From NCBI RefSeq assembly GCF_032341995.1, contig NZ_CP135439.1, positions 2,294,001 through 2,358,000 of the forward strand: a stretch of 64,000 nucleotides of DNA. The letters are read 5' to 3'. The first letter of the stretch is position 1. Each line of letters begins with the position of its first letter. The notes beneath the pieces were generated by a model, which had not been told where the DNA came from, did no database searches, and saw only the letters and a list, made by a program, of their open reading frames with translations. A program made the translations under genes and the position numbers. Of the stretch, positions 1-10,000 are shown piece after piece. The DNA comes from Domibacillus sp. DTU_2020_1001157_1_SI_ALB_TIR_016. Its GTDB lineage: Bacteria > Bacillota > Bacilli > Bacillales > Domibacillaceae.

Positions 1-76
1 GGGCCAGCTGTTTGTCTTCTAAGCTGCTGACAGCTGCGAGCTGCTGTTTAATTTGGGTAATCGTTTCCTTGCACAT
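1..76 (-). CDS. rnhB: Ribonuclease HII, N-terminal fragment cut by the window edge
   Basis: Only the first 25 codons are inside the window. The ATG follows an AAGGAG ribosome binding site with 10 nt spacing, and the peptide begins MCKETITQIKQQLAAVSSLE. RNase HII removes ribonucleotides from RNA-DNA hybrids. The call rests mainly on position: rnhB follows rbgA (ylqF) in Bacillus, and the start resembles the helical N-terminal extension of Bacillus RnhB. No catalytic residue is visible, so the call is inferred. Confidence 0.7.
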   Translation of the reverse strand, partial: MCKETITQIKQQLAAVSSLEDKQLA

Positions 77-124
77 GTTTTCTTGGCTCCTTATCTGTAT
101 TATCGGCTTTTTTTCTTTTTTTTC

Positions 125-154
125 CACAAAAAAACGTGAAGGAAGTCCTTCACG
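125..154 (-). terminator. Intrinsic terminator after rbgA
   Basis: A 9-bp inverted repeat (arms 135-143 and 146-154) is followed on the minus strand by a run of seven T. The right arm contains the rbgA stop codon, so the terminator is partly coding. It separates rbgA from rnhB. Confidence 0.8.
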
Positions 155-1004
155 CTTTTTGTGGCGGAATATCAAACGTAAGGCGGCCAAACTGCGTTGT
201 ACGCACATCACGAATAATTACATCCGTTACCTTGTCGTAATCAATGCCGCCTCCTGTAGACAGGCAGCCGCGCCGTTCACCAATTTGTTCAAAAACAACC
301 GCCATGTCTTCCGGAAGTTCTCTGTAGCCATAGCGCTCTTGAAGCCGCGACGGATACTCGCTCTCTAAAAAACGAAGCCCCCAGATCGCCACATCCTGCA
401 AATTCAAGATCGCGTCTTTTATGGCACCCGTCAAGGCCAATTTGTAGCCGATTTCCGGGTCTTCGAACTTTGGCCATAAAATACCCGGCGTATCCAAAAG
501 CTCCAGGTTTTTAGCCGTTTTAATCCACTGCTGTGCTTTTGTTACGCCTGGCATATTACCGGTTTTGGCAATATTTTTTTTTGCAATCCGGTTAATGAGT
601 GTTGACTTGCCGACATTTGGAATACCAACAATCATCGCTCTTATTGCCCGCGGCTTCATTCCCCGTGCGCGCATTCGATCCCATTTTTCTTTTAAAATGC
701 TCTCAGCTGCTTTTACAATTTTGTCGAGTCCGCTGCCCGCCTGCGAATTCACCGAAACGGCTTCAATGCCTTTTTCTTTGAAGTAAGCAATCCACTCTTT
801 TGTCATAACCGGATCTGCCATATCCTCTTTGTTTAAGATGACAAGCCGCGGCTTCTGGTTTAAAATCTCATCGATCATCGGATTGCGCGAAGACAAAGGC
901 AGGCGCGCATCCACCAATTCAAAAATGATATCAACGAGTTTTAATTTCTCTGTTACCTGCCGTCTTGCTTTGGCCATATGGCCTGGAAACCATTGTATTG
1001 TCAA
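150..1004 (-). CDS. rbgA: Ribosome biogenesis GTPase RbgA (YlqF)
   Basis: This circularly permuted GTPase acts late in 50S subunit assembly. The 284-residue protein shows the permuted motif order: G4 (LNKED, near residue 58) precedes G1 ([12 protein letters not shown], near 127) and G3 (DTPGIL, near 170). The C-terminal helical domain matches the family. The start is TTG ([10 protein letters not shown]), as the family N-terminus demands; an AAAGGA site lies 10 nt upstream and no in-frame ATG fits. It lies downstream of rplS and lepB and ends inside a terminator stem. Confidence 0.96.
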   Translation of the reverse strand: MTIQWFPGHMAKARRQVTEKLKLVDIIFELVDARLPLSSRNPMIDEILNQKPRLVILNKEDMADPVMTKEWIAYFKEKGIEAVSVNSQAGSGLDKIVKAAESILKEKWDRMRARGMKPRAIRAMIVGIPNVGKSTLINRIAKKNIAKTGNMPGVTKAQQWIKTAKNLELLDTPGILWPKFEDPEIGYKLALTGAIKDAILNLQDVAIWGLRFLESEYPSRLQERYGYRELPEDMAVVFEQIGERRGCLSTGGGIDYDKVTDVIIRDVRTTQFGRLTFDIPPQKA

Positions 1005-1029
1005 GCGTACACATTCCTTTCGAGTCCGT

Positions 1030-1569
1030 TTATTCTACAAGATGAATTTGGTCAAACGGCCAGTAAACAAGTCTGGTTTCACCGACAATCTCATCAATTT
1101 TAACAGTACCGATATGGCGGCTGTCTTTACTGAAACGGCGATTGTCGCCCATCACAAAAATCTCGCCTTCCGGCACGGTTTCCTGGCCGGTAATTTCAGC
1201 TAACGTAAAGTCAGGGGTCAATGGACCGTCGGTTACTTCGCTCTTATATTCATCCAAATACGGTTCTTCTATAGCTTTCCCATTCACGTATAAAACGTCA
1301 TTTTTATACTCAATGGTGTCTCCCGGAAGACCTATGACTCGTTTTATGTAATCTTTCTGTTCGGGCGCATGAAATACGACAATGTCGAAACGGTCCGGAT
1401 CACCAAGTTTATTCACAATCATCCGATCCCCGCTTTCAAGTGTCGGCATCATCGAAAGACCGTCGACCACAATCGGCGCAAATATAAAATACCGGATCAG
1501 GGCAGCAAGCCCGACCGCGATCAGCAGCGCTTTCGTCCATTCCCAAAATTCATTTTTTCCTTTAGCCAT
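1030..1569 (-). CDS. lepB: Type I signal peptidase
   Basis: This membrane-bound serine/lysine protease removes signal peptides from exported proteins. The 179-residue protein has one N-terminal membrane segment (about residues 11-31). The catalytic Ser is in DGLSMMPTL and the general-base Lys in [11 protein letters not shown]; the conserved [11 protein letters not shown] box follows. The single anchor and short length fit the Gram-positive SipS/SipT type. The ATG has a GGTGG site. It lies between rplS and rbgA, as in many Bacillus genomes, although B. subtilis sipT is elsewhere. Confidence 0.95.
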   Translation of the reverse strand: MAKGKNEFWEWTKALLIAVGLAALIRYFIFAPIVVDGLSMMPTLESGDRMIVNKLGDPDRFDIVVFHAPEQKDYIKRVIGLPGDTIEYKNDVLYVNGKAIEEPYLDEYKSEVTDGPLTPDFTLAEITGQETVPEGEIFVMGDNRRFSKDSRHIGTVKIDEIVGETRLVYWPFDQIHLVE

Positions 1570-1626
1570 GCTGGCACCACCTTCAATTCAAGTACACTTA
1601 TCATATCATGATGGTCGTAAAACCTG

Positions 1627-1658
1627 AAAGAAAAAGGAGTCTGCAGGCAGACTCCTTT
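1627..1658 (-). terminator. Intrinsic terminator after rplS
   Basis: A perfect 12-bp inverted repeat (arms 633-644 and 647-658 of the second kilobase, i.e. 1633-1644 and 1647-1658) is followed by T-rich sequence on the minus strand, 10 nt past the rplS stop. Confidence 0.8.
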
Positions 1659-1667
1659 GCTCTCTTA

Positions 1668-2012
1668 TTATCGAATTTCTTTAATACGCGCTGCTTTACC
1701 GCGTAGGTTACGCAAGTAGTACAATTTCGCACGACGAACTTTACCACGACGCATAACTTCGATTTGTGCGATTTTTGGTGTGTGAAGCGGGAATGCACGC
1801 TCAACGCCCACGCCGTAAGAAATCTTGCGGACTGTGAATGTTTCGCTTACGCCGCCGCCGCGACGCTTGATTACAACGCCTTCAAATACCTGAATACGCT
1901 CACGTGTACCCTCGATAACTTTAACGTGTACACGAACTGTGTCTCCCGGACGGAAAGCTGGAAGATCAGTACGAAGCTGCTCTTGTGTCAATTCTTGAAT
2001 CAATTGGTTCAT
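1668..2012 (-). CDS. rplS: Ribosomal protein L19
   Basis: L19 is a 50S protein at the 30S-50S interface. The 114-residue product matches the family length and has its typical segments ([23 protein letters not shown], and the basic [14 protein letters not shown] tail). I chose the internal ATG at 2012 ([14 protein letters not shown]) because an AAGGAG site precedes it and the family starts there. It has its own predicted promoter and leader behind trmD. Confidence 0.98.
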   Translation of the reverse strand: MNQLIQELTQEQLRTDLPAFRPGDTVRVHVKVIEGTRERIQVFEGVVIKRRGGGVSETFTVRKISYGVGVERAFPLHTPKIAQIEVMRRGKVRRAKLYYLRNLRGKAARIKEIR

Positions 2013-2105
2013 TGTGTTTTCCTCTCCTTCTAACAAATGTTCATACCCGCGCAATCACGACAGCGGAACACCGTTTTAATGCAGCGTGTTATTTTACACA
2101 CTGAC
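2013..2105 (-). ncRNA. Candidate L19 leader in the rplS 5' UTR
   Basis: About 93 nt lie between the predicted transcription start and the rplS ATG. They contain a hairpin with outer arms GTTC/GAAC and inner CGC/GCG pairs. An autoregulatory L19 leader is known in this position in Firmicutes. I assign it by place and fold, without a covariance search. Confidence 0.4.
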
Positions 2106-2111
2106 TATGAA

Positions 2112-2140
2112 ATTTTATCATAGATTCCCCACTAAATCAA
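2112..2140 (-). promoter_or_regulatory. Predicted sigma-A promoter for rplS
   Basis: TTGATT (2135-2140) and TAAAAT (2112-2117) are separated by 17 nt, directly after the trmD stop. This would let rplS be transcribed apart from the upstream ribosomal genes. Confidence 0.55.
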
Positions 2141-2142
2141 CG

Positions 2143-2877
2143 TTATTTTTCGGATTCCCATCGCTTAATTTTTTCTTTTTCCTGATCGGTTAAATTCATT
2201 AAATCCAGCAAATCAGGCCGCCGTTCCCACGTGCGCTTAAGCGACTGCTCTGCACGCCACTCTTCAATATGCTTATGATTGCCCGATAGAAGGACATCCG
2301 GCACCTTCATGCCTCTAAAGTCGGCTGGACGTGTGTAATGGGGGTGCTCAAGCATACCGGACGAAAATGAATCCAGTACGGCAGACTGTTCATTTCCAAG
2401 CACGCCCGGCAGCAGACGGACCACGCTGTCCGCTATGACCATTGCCCCCAGTTCACCGCCAGTCAGCACGTAATCACCGATCGAAATTTCGTCGGTTACA
2501 AGGTGATTGCGGACCCGTTCATCATAGCCTTCATAATGACCGCATAAAAAAATCAAATGCTGTTCTTTTGAAAGCTCTTCTGCTTTTTTTTGCGTATAAC
2601 GCTCTCCCTGCGGGCACATTAAAATAATGCGCGGAGCTGCCTCCGCTTCCCCCTTTAACGCTTCTACCGCGTCAAAAAGAGGCTGTGGCTTAAGCACCAT
2701 TCCCGCACCGCCGCCGTACGGATAATCATCGACCACTTTATGCTTTCCTTCCGCAAAATCCCGAAAGTTAACCGCCCGAAAAGACGCTTTATTTTTTTCG
2801 GATGCTTTTTTCATAATGGATGAAGAAAAAACGCCCTCGAACATTTCCGGAAATAGTGTCAGCACATCGATCTTCAT
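2143..2877 (-). CDS. trmD: tRNA (guanine-N1)-methyltransferase
   Basis: TrmD methylates G37 of tRNAs that read CNN codons and so prevents +1 frameshifting. The 244-residue protein has the SPOUT trefoil-knot signature ([22 protein letters not shown], here from about residue 136) and the N-terminal [12 protein letters not shown]. Its ATG overlaps the rimM stop by 4 nt. The order rpsP-rimM-trmD-rplS is conserved in bacteria. Confidence 0.98.
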   Translation of the reverse strand: MKIDVLTLFPEMFEGVFSSSIMKKASEKNKASFRAVNFRDFAEGKHKVVDDYPYGGGAGMVLKPQPLFDAVEALKGEAEAAPRIILMCPQGERYTQKKAEELSKEQHLIFLCGHYEGYDERVRNHLVTDEISIGDYVLTGGELGAMVIADSVVRLLPGVLGNEQSAVLDSFSSGMLEHPHYTRPADFRGMKVPDVLLSGNHKHIEEWRAEQSLKRTWERRPDLLDLMNLTDQEKEKIKRWESEK

Positions 2878-3389
2878 TCAAGCAGTCCTTCCATCGGATC
2901 GATTAAGATCAGCTTTTTCTCTTTGTCGATCGATTTCACTACATCATTAATGTAAGGGATATAAAATGTCTTGCCCTCGCCTTTTACGACCCACACATCG
3001 TTTGCACCCGGTGACAGCACTTCAGTTACTTTGCCAACTGTATCGCCTGACATCGTTTCCACCTGACAGCCGACGATTTCATGAAGGTAAAATTCTCCGT
3101 CATCCAGCTCGCCAAGGTGGGTTTCATGTACTTTTAATATCGTTCCCTTGAAGGCCTCTACATCCTCAATGGAGGGACGCCCTTCGAAAGTCAGCAAATC
3201 AAAATTTTTATGGGTGCGATGTGCAGCGACTGTAACCGGGATGCCTTCTTTATCCCCTTTTTTAAAAACCGCGAGCTCACTGCCTTTCTTAAATCGCTTC
3301 TCTGGAAAATCTGTTTGTGACATGACGCGGACTTCTCCCCGCAAACCATGTGTATTGACGATTTTCCCCACATTAAACCACTTGCTCAT
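2874..3389 (-). CDS. rimM: 16S rRNA processing protein RimM
   Basis: RimM is an assembly factor for the 30S head that binds S19. The 171-residue protein has the N-terminal RimM domain ([20 protein letters not shown]) and a C-terminal PRC-barrel with [17 protein letters not shown]. The ribosome binding site GAGGAG lies within the last codons of ylqD, and the stop overlaps trmD. Confidence 0.97.
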   Translation of the reverse strand: MSKWFNVGKIVNTHGLRGEVRVMSQTDFPEKRFKKGSELAVFKKGDKEGIPVTVAAHRTHKNFDLLTFEGRPSIEDVEAFKGTILKVHETHLGELDDGEFYLHEIVGCQVETMSGDTVGKVTEVLSPGANDVWVVKGEGKTFYIPYINDVVKSIDKEKKLILIDPMEGLLE

Positions 3390-3393
3390 TTTT

Positions 3394-3783
3394 TCACTCC
3401 TCGGTGCGAATTTCTACAATGACGCTATCTTTTACAACAATCGTGCCGCCGGTTTTTCCATAGAAGCGGTCTCCGGGCTTAACTTCCACAATGGATTGGA
3501 TATCCCGTTCTTTTAATTCTGTCCCAAGAGGCAGCCCTTTTAACTGGCTGATTTGAAATTCAACCATTTCCAGCTTTTCATGACGCTGGTCAATTTCCAT
3601 TTGATAACGGCCCGCCGCTTCCGCCCGCTTGGAGCCGCCGCGCTCCGCTTTTTTCTTTTCAAACAGCAGCTGGGCTGTTTCCCGCTCTAACCGGCGTTTT
3701 TGCTGCTCGTATGCATTCATACGGCTTTGTTTTAGTGACTCTGTCACCACTTGAACGACTGATACGGTTTGTAAAATATGCAT
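3394..3783 (-). CDS. ylqD: YlqD family protein of unknown function
   Basis: The 129-residue product is recognisable as Bacillus YlqD by sequence and by its place between rpsP and rimM. The N-terminal half is a charged coiled coil (about residues 18-75, rich in Q, K, R and E). The C-terminal half is a small beta-rich domain ([22 protein letters not shown]). It has no signal peptide, membrane segment or catalytic motif. I chose ATG 3783 because an AAAGGAG site lies 6-7 nt upstream. Function is unknown; linkage to ribosome genes suggests a translation or RNA role, which is inference. Confidence 0.88.
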   Translation of the reverse strand: MHILQTVSVVQVVTESLKQSRMNAYEQQKRRLERETAQLLFEKKKAERGGSKRAEAAGRYQMEIDQRHEKLEMVEFQISQLKGLPLGTELKERDIQSIVEVKPGDRFYGKTGGTIVVKDSVIVEIRTEE

Positions 3784-3806
3784 CCCACCGCTCCTTTTTA
3801 TGGAAC

Positions 3807-3848
3807 AAAAATGGCAATTCCCCAAAAGAAAGATTCTTTTGGGGAATT
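3807..3848 (-). terminator. Long hairpin between rpsP and ylqD
   Basis: A perfect 15-bp stem (816-830 with 834-848 of this kilobase) and a 3-nt loop lie just after rpsP. A run of five T follows four bases past the stem. It may be a partial terminator that lowers ylqD-rimM-trmD expression relative to S16, or a processing site. In B. subtilis this gap holds ylqC (khpA). Confidence 0.6.
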
Positions 3849-3864
3849 GATGTTTCGCAATAAC

Positions 3865-4137
3865 TTACTTGCTGTATTTAGCATTGTGGAATTTTTCCAA
3901 AATGCCTTCTTTTGAGAAAAGATTGCGAACAGTATCAGATGGTTTTGCACCATCTTGAAGCCATTTAAGCGCAAGCTCTTCATTGATTTTTACTTCTGCT
4001 GGCTGAGCAACCGGATTGTATGTTCCGATTGTTTCGATTGAACGGCCATCACGCGGCGCGCGGGCGTCAGCTACTACGATACGATAGAATGGGGATTTTT
4101 TTGCACCCATACGTTTTAAACGAATTTTTACTGCCAT
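3865..4137 (-). CDS. rpsP: Ribosomal protein S16
   Basis: S16 is a 30S assembly protein. The 90-residue product has the canonical [20 protein letters not shown] start and the [14 protein letters not shown] segment. ATG 4137 was chosen over an upstream in-frame start because of a GGAGGTG site and the family N-terminus. It is first in an operon with ylqD, rimM and trmD, and has its own strong promoter. Confidence 0.99.
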   Translation of the reverse strand: MAVKIRLKRMGAKKSPFYRIVVADARAPRDGRSIETIGTYNPVAQPAEVKINEELALKWLQDGAKPSDTVRNLFSKEGILEKFHNAKYSK

Positions 4138-4176
4138 GCTAATAAGCACCTCCGAAATAGTTTCACACAAGATAGA

Positions 4177-4205
4177 ATCATATCAAATACTTTAAGTGTT
4201 GTAAA
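4177..4205 (-). promoter_or_regulatory. Predicted sigma-A promoter for rpsP
   Basis: TTTACA (4200-4205) and TATGAT (4177-4182) are separated by 17 nt in the ffh-rpsP gap, 40 nt before the rpsP ATG. Confidence 0.65.
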
Positions 4206-4239
4206 GTGTTTTTTCTTTACAGTTTGCATCCCACTGTTC

Positions 4240-5589
4240 TTACATAAAAGGAAGCTTTGGCAGACCGCCTTTTTTCTTTCCTTTTTGCTGCATAGAAGAC
4301 ATTTGTTTCATCATTTTCTTCATGTCTTCAAACTGTTTTAACAGGCGGTTTACTTCCTGGATCGTTGTGCCTGATCCGCGGGCGATACGCTTGCGGCGGC
4401 CGGAATTAATGATTTCTGGCTGCTTTTTTTCAGCTGCAGTCATCGAACGGATAATGGCTTCCACACGGCCGATTTGTTTTTCATCCACCTGTATGTTGTT
4501 TAAGCCTTTCATTTTGTTCGCGCCTGGCAGCATTTTTAAAATTTCGTCAAGCGGTCCCATTGAACGCACTTGTCCAAGCTGATCTAAAAAGTCATCGAAA
4601 GTAAACGACATGGTCCGCATTTTTTGCTCAAGCTCTTTTGCTTTTGCTTCATCCACGTTCGTTTGAGCTTTCTCGATAAGAGACAGCACATCACCCATGC
4701 CAAGAATACGGGATGCCATGCGTTCCGGATGAAACTGCTCAAGTGCATCAAGCTTTTCACCCATCCCGACAAACTTAATCGGTTTTCCGGTAACAGAACG
4801 GATAGACAGTGCCGCCCCGCCTCTTGTATCGCCATCAAGCTTGGTAAGGACAACACCTGTAATGCCGAGCTGCTCATCAAAGCTTTCAGCGACATTCACA
4901 GCATCCTGTCCGGTCATAGAGTCGACCACTAGAAAAATTTCTTCCGGAGAAGACAGCTCTTTGATTTGTTTCAGCTCGTCCATTAATTCTTCGTCAATGT
5001 GAAGGCGGCCGGCTGTATCAATGAGTACATAATCCAAATGGTCGTCTTTCGCTTTTTGAATGGCCTGTCTGGCGATTTCAACCGGACTTTCCTGGTCACC
5101 GAGCGAGAAAACCGGCATACTAAGCTGTTTGCCGAGCGTTTCAAGCTGTTTAATAGCCGCCGGGCGGTATACATCGGCTGCTACAAGAAGCGGCTTGCGG
5201 TTGTATTTTTTGCGAAGCAGGTTGGCAAGCTTACCGGTTGTCGTTGTTTTCCCGGCACCCTGTAGCCCTACCATCATAATCACGGTCGGCGGGCGCTTTG
5301 CTGTGCCAATACGGCTTTCTTCCCCGCCCATTAATGTGGTTAATTCTTCTTTTACCACCTTAATAACCTGCTGTCCCGGCGTTAAGCTTTTCATCACTTC
5401 TTGGCCGACGGAACGCTCACTGACTTTTTTCACGAATTCTTTGACGACTTTAAAGTTAACATCCGCTTCTAAAAGAGCCAGTCGAACTTCTCGCATCATT
5501 TCTTTTACATCGGATTCGGATACTTTTCCTTTGCCGCGGATTTTCTGCATTGTTCCTTGCAGCCGTTCGGCCAATCCTTCAAATGCCAT
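4240..5589 (-). CDS. ffh: Signal recognition particle GTPase Ffh
   Basis: Ffh binds the signal sequence and SRP RNA and pairs with FtsY at the membrane. The 449-residue protein has an N-terminal helical bundle, the G domain (G1 GLQGAGKTTTTGKLA near residue 107, G3 DTAGR, G4 TKLDGDTRGG) and a Met-rich C-terminal M domain ending KKMMKQMSSMQQKGKKKGG. Two ATGs are adjacent (5592 and 5589); I chose the second, which fits MAFEGLAERLQ and the spacing from the purine-rich site. It is co-transcribed with ylxM. Confidence 0.98.
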   Translation of the reverse strand: MAFEGLAERLQGTMQKIRGKGKVSESDVKEMMREVRLALLEADVNFKVVKEFVKKVSERSVGQEVMKSLTPGQQVIKVVKEELTTLMGGEESRIGTAKRPPTVIMMVGLQGAGKTTTTGKLANLLRKKYNRKPLLVAADVYRPAAIKQLETLGKQLSMPVFSLGDQESPVEIARQAIQKAKDDHLDYVLIDTAGRLHIDEELMDELKQIKELSSPEEIFLVVDSMTGQDAVNVAESFDEQLGITGVVLTKLDGDTRGGAALSIRSVTGKPIKFVGMGEKLDALEQFHPERMASRILGMGDVLSLIEKAQTNVDEAKAKELEQKMRTMSFTFDDFLDQLGQVRSMGPLDEILKMLPGANKMKGLNNIQVDEKQIGRVEAIIRSMTAAEKKQPEIINSGRRKRIARGSGTTIQEVNRLLKQFEDMKKMMKQMSSMQQKGKKKGGLPKLPFM

Positions 5590-5601
5590 CATGCAGTCCC
5601 C

Positions 5602-5916
5602 CTATTCAAGTTCCTCAATTGCCTTGATAATCTTCAGCATTTCTTCATCCGCTCTTTCTTTGAGCTGATTCATAAATGCCTGGCGCTTTTGGAATTTCTT
5701 CAGCAGCCCGAGCTTTACTTCGTATTCTTCAAGCATCGCTTCTGTGCGTTTTATATTATCATAGACCGCCTGGCGGCTCACCTCATATTCTTCGGCGATT
5801 TCACCGAGCGAATAATCGTCCAAGTAGTATAGGGACATGTAGCTGCGCTGTTTGTCGGTCAGAAGCATCTGATAAAAGTCATACAGATAATTCATCCGCA
5901 TTGTTTTCTCAAGCAC
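5602..5916 (-). CDS. ylxM: SRP-associated helix-turn-helix protein YlxM
   Basis: YlxM belongs to the UPF0122 family, which is coded next to ffh and is thought to modulate SRP GTPase activity. The 104-residue protein has a sigma-factor-like helix-turn-helix ([23 protein letters not shown], about residues 31-53) and a charged C-terminal helix. It starts at GTG 5916 ([15 protein letters not shown]), preceded by AAAGGAGG; homology supports this against longer in-frame starts. It heads the ylxM-ffh operon. Confidence 0.95.
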   Translation of the reverse strand: MLEKTMRMNYLYDFYQMLLTDKQRSYMSLYYLDDYSLGEIAEEYEVSRQAVYDNIKRTEAMLEEYEVKLGLLKKFQKRQAFMNQLKERADEEMLKIIKAIEELE

Positions 5917-5959
5917 GGCCGCCCCTCCTTTGTTAAGTGAAAAACCTTTACACTGAATT

Positions 5960-5988
5960 AGTGTACCTGCTTCGGCTGCGTCTGTCAA
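5960..5988 (-). promoter_or_regulatory. Predicted sigma-A promoter for ylxM-ffh
   Basis: A consensus TTGACA (5983-5988) and TACACT (5960-5965) are separated by 17 nt, immediately after the ftsY terminator. Confidence 0.75.
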
Positions 5989-5995
5989 GAACGGG

Positions 5996-6021
5996 AAAAA
6001 ACAGCCGGTTATTCGGCTGTT
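5996..6021 (-). terminator. Intrinsic terminator at the end of ftsY
   Basis: An 8-bp stem (6000-6007 with 6014-6021) is followed by a T run on the minus strand. The ftsY stop codon lies in the loop, so the terminator overlaps the coding end. Confidence 0.75.
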
Positions 6022-7031
6022 TCATCTTCCTCTGTATCTGATTTTCTTTCTTCAAAAGCCTCGGTAAACAGCCCATACGCATATTTTTCAGCGTCAAACG
6101 GCTGCAGATCATCCATTTTTTCACCAAGACCTACAAATTTAACTGGAACTCCCAGTTCTTTACGAATCGCCAGTACAATACCGCCTTTTGCGGTTCCATC
6201 CAGCTTTGTAAGCACGATGCCGGATACGTCTGTCGCCTCTTTAAATGTTTTCGCTTGAATCAATGCATTTTGACCGGTTGTCGCATCGACAACGAGCAGA
6301 ACTTCATGCGGAGCGCCAGGAATTTCACGTTCAATGACACGCTTTACTTTTTGAAGCTCATTCATTAAGTTTACTTTGTTTTGAAGACGGCCGGCTGTGT
6401 CACACAGTAAAACATCGGCTTGTCGTGATTTTGCAGCCCGTACGGCATCGTACATAACTGCTGCTGGATCAGACCCCTCTGCTTGTTTGATCACATCAAC
6501 ACCTGTGCGCTCTCCCCATACTTCAAGCTGTTCAATAGCTCCAGCCCGGAAGGTATCACCAGCTGCAAGCATCACTTTCTTGCCCTCTTCCTTAAACTGG
6601 TGGGCAAGCTTGCCGATCGTTGTGGTTTTGCCGACCCCGTTGACACCAACAAATAAAATGACCGTCAAGCCCTCGTCCTGCATATTCAGATCTGAAGACA
6701 TTTCATTGTCACCCGCATAAATATCAACAAACTTCTCGGTAATAATTTCGCGGATCGCTTCTGGTTCGTTTTTGTTTTGGCGTTTTACTTCCGTTTTTAA
6801 TTCATCAATCAATTCCATCACTGTATCGAAACCAACATCTGCCCCGATCAGGATTTCTTCGAGTTCTTCAAAAAAATCTTCATCAATTTTACGGTAGCGG
6901 GCAAATAAATTGTTCATTTTTTCGGAAAAGCCAGAGCGTGATTTTTTCAGCCCTTCTGTATACTTTTCCGTTGTTTGCTCCTGCTCCTGAGAGCCAGAAA
7001 ACTTTTCTTTTAATTTTTTAAAAAAGCTCAT
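6009..7031 (-). CDS. ftsY: SRP receptor GTPase FtsY
   Basis: FtsY is the membrane docking partner of Ffh. The 340-residue protein has a short charged N-terminal region, the N domain, and a G domain with G1 [20 protein letters not shown] and [10 protein letters not shown]. The acidic A domain of Gram-negative FtsY is short here, as in Bacillus. ATG 7031 ([11 protein letters not shown]) gives 8 nt from AAAGGA; the ATG three codons upstream abuts the ribosome binding site. It follows smc and ends in a terminator. Confidence 0.97.
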   Translation of the reverse strand: MSFFKKLKEKFSGSQEQEQTTEKYTEGLKKSRSGFSEKMNNLFARYRKIDEDFFEELEEILIGADVGFDTVMELIDELKTEVKRQNKNEPEAIREIITEKFVDIYAGDNEMSSDLNMQDEGLTVILFVGVNGVGKTTTIGKLAHQFKEEGKKVMLAAGDTFRAGAIEQLEVWGERTGVDVIKQAEGSDPAAVMYDAVRAAKSRQADVLLCDTAGRLQNKVNLMNELQKVKRVIEREIPGAPHEVLLVVDATTGQNALIQAKTFKEATDVSGIVLTKLDGTAKGGIVLAIRKELGVPVKFVGLGEKMDDLQPFDAEKYAYGLFTEAFEERKSDTEEDETAE

Positions 7032-7048
7032 TTGTTTCATCCTTTCTT

Positions 7049-10000
7049 TTACTGCGTTACAGCCGCTTCCTCGAGTCTTACTGAGACAAGGCTCGTTACG
7101 CCGGATTCCTGCATGGCCACGCCATAGAGCGCATCGGCTTCTTCCATCGTTTGTTTGCGGTGTGTAATGACGATAAACTGTGTGTTCGCACTGAATTCTT
7201 TTAAGTACCGGCTGAACCTGTGCACGTTCGCTTCGTCAAGTGCTGCTTCTACTTCATCTAGTATACAAAACGGAACCGGGCGTACGCGTAAAATAGCAAA
7301 TAAAAGAGCAATAGCCGTAAGAGCACGTTCTCCGCCGGATAAAAGACTTAAATGCTGCAGTTTTTTCCCTGGCGGCATCGCTGAAATATCCACACCGGCA
7401 TTTAAAATATCTTTCGGGTCGGTCAATTTCAATTCGGCCCGTCCTCCGCCAAACAGCTGGACAAAAGCCGGCTGAAATTCCGCTTTAATCGCTTCAAATG
7501 TTTCTGAGAAGCGGCGGGTCATTTCAACATCCATTTCATTCATTACATCGCGAAGCGTTGACTTTGCTTCTTCAAGATCTTCTTTTTGGCCCCGCAGAAA
7601 CGTCACTCGTTCAAACGTGATCTCATATTCTTCGATCGCTCCGAGATTTACATCTCCCAGCTCCTCAATCGCCCTTTTAATGAGCCGGACCTGCCGTCTC
7701 GATTCTTCAATCGGCAAAGTAAGCGGGTAGAGCCGCTGTGCTTCTTCGAAGGTTAAGCTGTATTGCTCATTCAGCTTTTGCAGCCATGTATCGATTTCAA
7801 CTTCTAAGCGGGCAATGGCTACATCATGCCCGCGTACCGATTCTGTTAACCCTTTTAATAAACGGCGGGACTCCTGAAGGGCGGCTGTTTGTTCTTCAAG
7901 CCTCTGTGTTTTGCTGCTTCGTTCCTTTTTCAGCAATTCAAGTCCTTTGATCAGCCGCTCTTTTTCAGCAGCCTGCTCTTCCGCCTCCTGGGCAAGCGTC
8001 AGGCCGGTTGAACCGCTGTTTGACCGCTCCGCTTTCATAAATGCCTGCTCTTCTTCGAGCTGCTTCACTTGTTTTTGAATCTCTTTCCACTCTGCCCCGA
8101 TCCGCTGTTCCTGCTGTCTGCTGAACGCAAGCTGCTCTTCAAGCACGGCAATCTGCGGACGCAGCGTGTAAAGTTCTTCTGTAAGCTCATCCCGCTTTGA
8201 TGTAACGTCCTTTTGCTCTCTTTCAATAAAAGCAATTTGATCATCCAATTGTTTAATCGCCTGCTGTTTTTCGGCTAAAGAGCGGGAAGCTTCCTTTTCT
8301 CGCTTCTGAAGCCGCTCTCTTTCTTCTTGAAATTCTCTTTTTTCCGCATCGTAAACGGCAAGCCGGTCATTGATGGACTGTTCATTAAAAGACCATTCAA
8401 GCTGCTGGTTTTTCGCTTCCTGAAGTCCCTGGCGGTACAGCTCACCCGTTTCTTCAAGGCGGCTGACTAACCGATCACACTCAGCCGCACGGTCCTGGAG
8501 CGCTTTTACTTCCCTTTCAGCCTGCGCTGTTTTTTGCTCCATCTGTACGATTTGGGAACTTAACGTGTCCAGTTCATTTTTGCGCCCGAGCAGAGATGCA
8601 CCTGTTTTTTTCACAGATCCGCCTGTCATCGAGCCGCCCGCATTAACTACATCACCTTCAATCGTGACGACGCGGTAACGGTGGTTGATTTTACGTGCAA
8701 TGTGATTGGCTTTTTCAAGAGAATCCGCTACAAGCACATTGCCAAGAAGGTGACGCGCTGCCTGGGCGTACCGTTCTTCATAATCGGTCAGCTCTGCTGC
8801 GGTTCCAAGAAAGCCGTTTTCATGACGGACAAGGGCTAATGTATGATCAGGGATTACTTTTTCTTTCACAGTCGACAGAGGTAAAAAAGTCGCCCGGCCG
8901 AATTTGTGCTGCTTTAAAAAAGCAATCGCTTTGCGGGCAGCCGCTTCGTCTTCTACGATAATATGCTGGAGAGCTCCACCAAGAGCTGTTTCAATGGCGA
9001 GCTCATACTGCTTAGGTACCCGGATCAATTGTGCAGCAGCGCCAATCACGCCGGGAAGACGCCCGCCTTTTTCTTTCAGTACTTCTTTAACACCAGAGAA
9101 AAAGCCTGAATAATCTTCTTCCATTGAGGTTAAAAGGTCGCGCCGGGAAGACGCCTCCTGCAAAATCTGGTAGGCTTTATAGAGGGCATTTCGCTTCCTT
9201 TCAAGCTTTTCCTTTACACTGTCACGCTCCCGTTTTGCTTCGCGGTACGCTGTTGTATGCTCATTGAGCTTTTCCTCTGCCTCAAGACGAGCCTGCTCGA
9301 TCTGTTCCTGCTCCCTTTGCAGGGCAGCCCGTTCAGAAAGATATTGGTCGTTGTGTCCGCCGAGCCGTTCAAATCGGGCTGTTAATCGTTCGAGCTGACG
9401 GCCAATTTCAGCCAACTCATTTTTCGCCGCTGCTTCTTTGCTTAAATGATCAATATAATCAGCTTTAAGAGATTCCAGCGTTTCACTGCTGTTTTGTGAG
9501 GCTGCACGAAGCAATGCTTCTTTTTCCACTGCTTGTTTTGTTAACACATCAAGCGCTTGTTTTTTCTCCTCAGACTGCTTTTTCGCTTCTGCCAGCGCTT
9601 GTTTTAATACCGCTTCTTTTTCTTTGGCTTCGTTTATCGATTTCACAAGCTTTTCTTCATTATAAGAAGCATTTTTTTGACGCTCGTCCATCAAGCGCCG
9701 TGTTCCTTCAATTTTCTCAAGTGACTCCACGACAGCCATAAGTTTTTCCTGTATCACTTCTTCCTCAACAGCCAGCTTTTTTAATTCCTGCTCGACTGCA
9801 CGGATATGAGATTCCGCGCTTTCTGCTTCCCTGCTGAAATAAGCGATCTGTTTCTCCTGGTGCTCCCGGTCTTTTTTTCTCTCTTCCCATTCAGCGTGGG
9901 ACTCACCAAGATCATACGCCCAGACAGAGGCTTCTACTTCCTTTAATTCTTCCTTTTTCTCAAGATAATCTTTTGCTGCGGCGGCTTGAATTTCGAGCGG

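Noticed and set aside
1764..2033. 89-residue plus-strand open frame in rplS
   Set aside because: It is a Cys-rich shadow of the rplS coding strand and leader with no start signals.
5060..5668. 202-residue plus-strand open frame
   Set aside because: It is antisense to ffh and ylxM, low-complexity Ser/Leu rich, and has no ribosome binding site.
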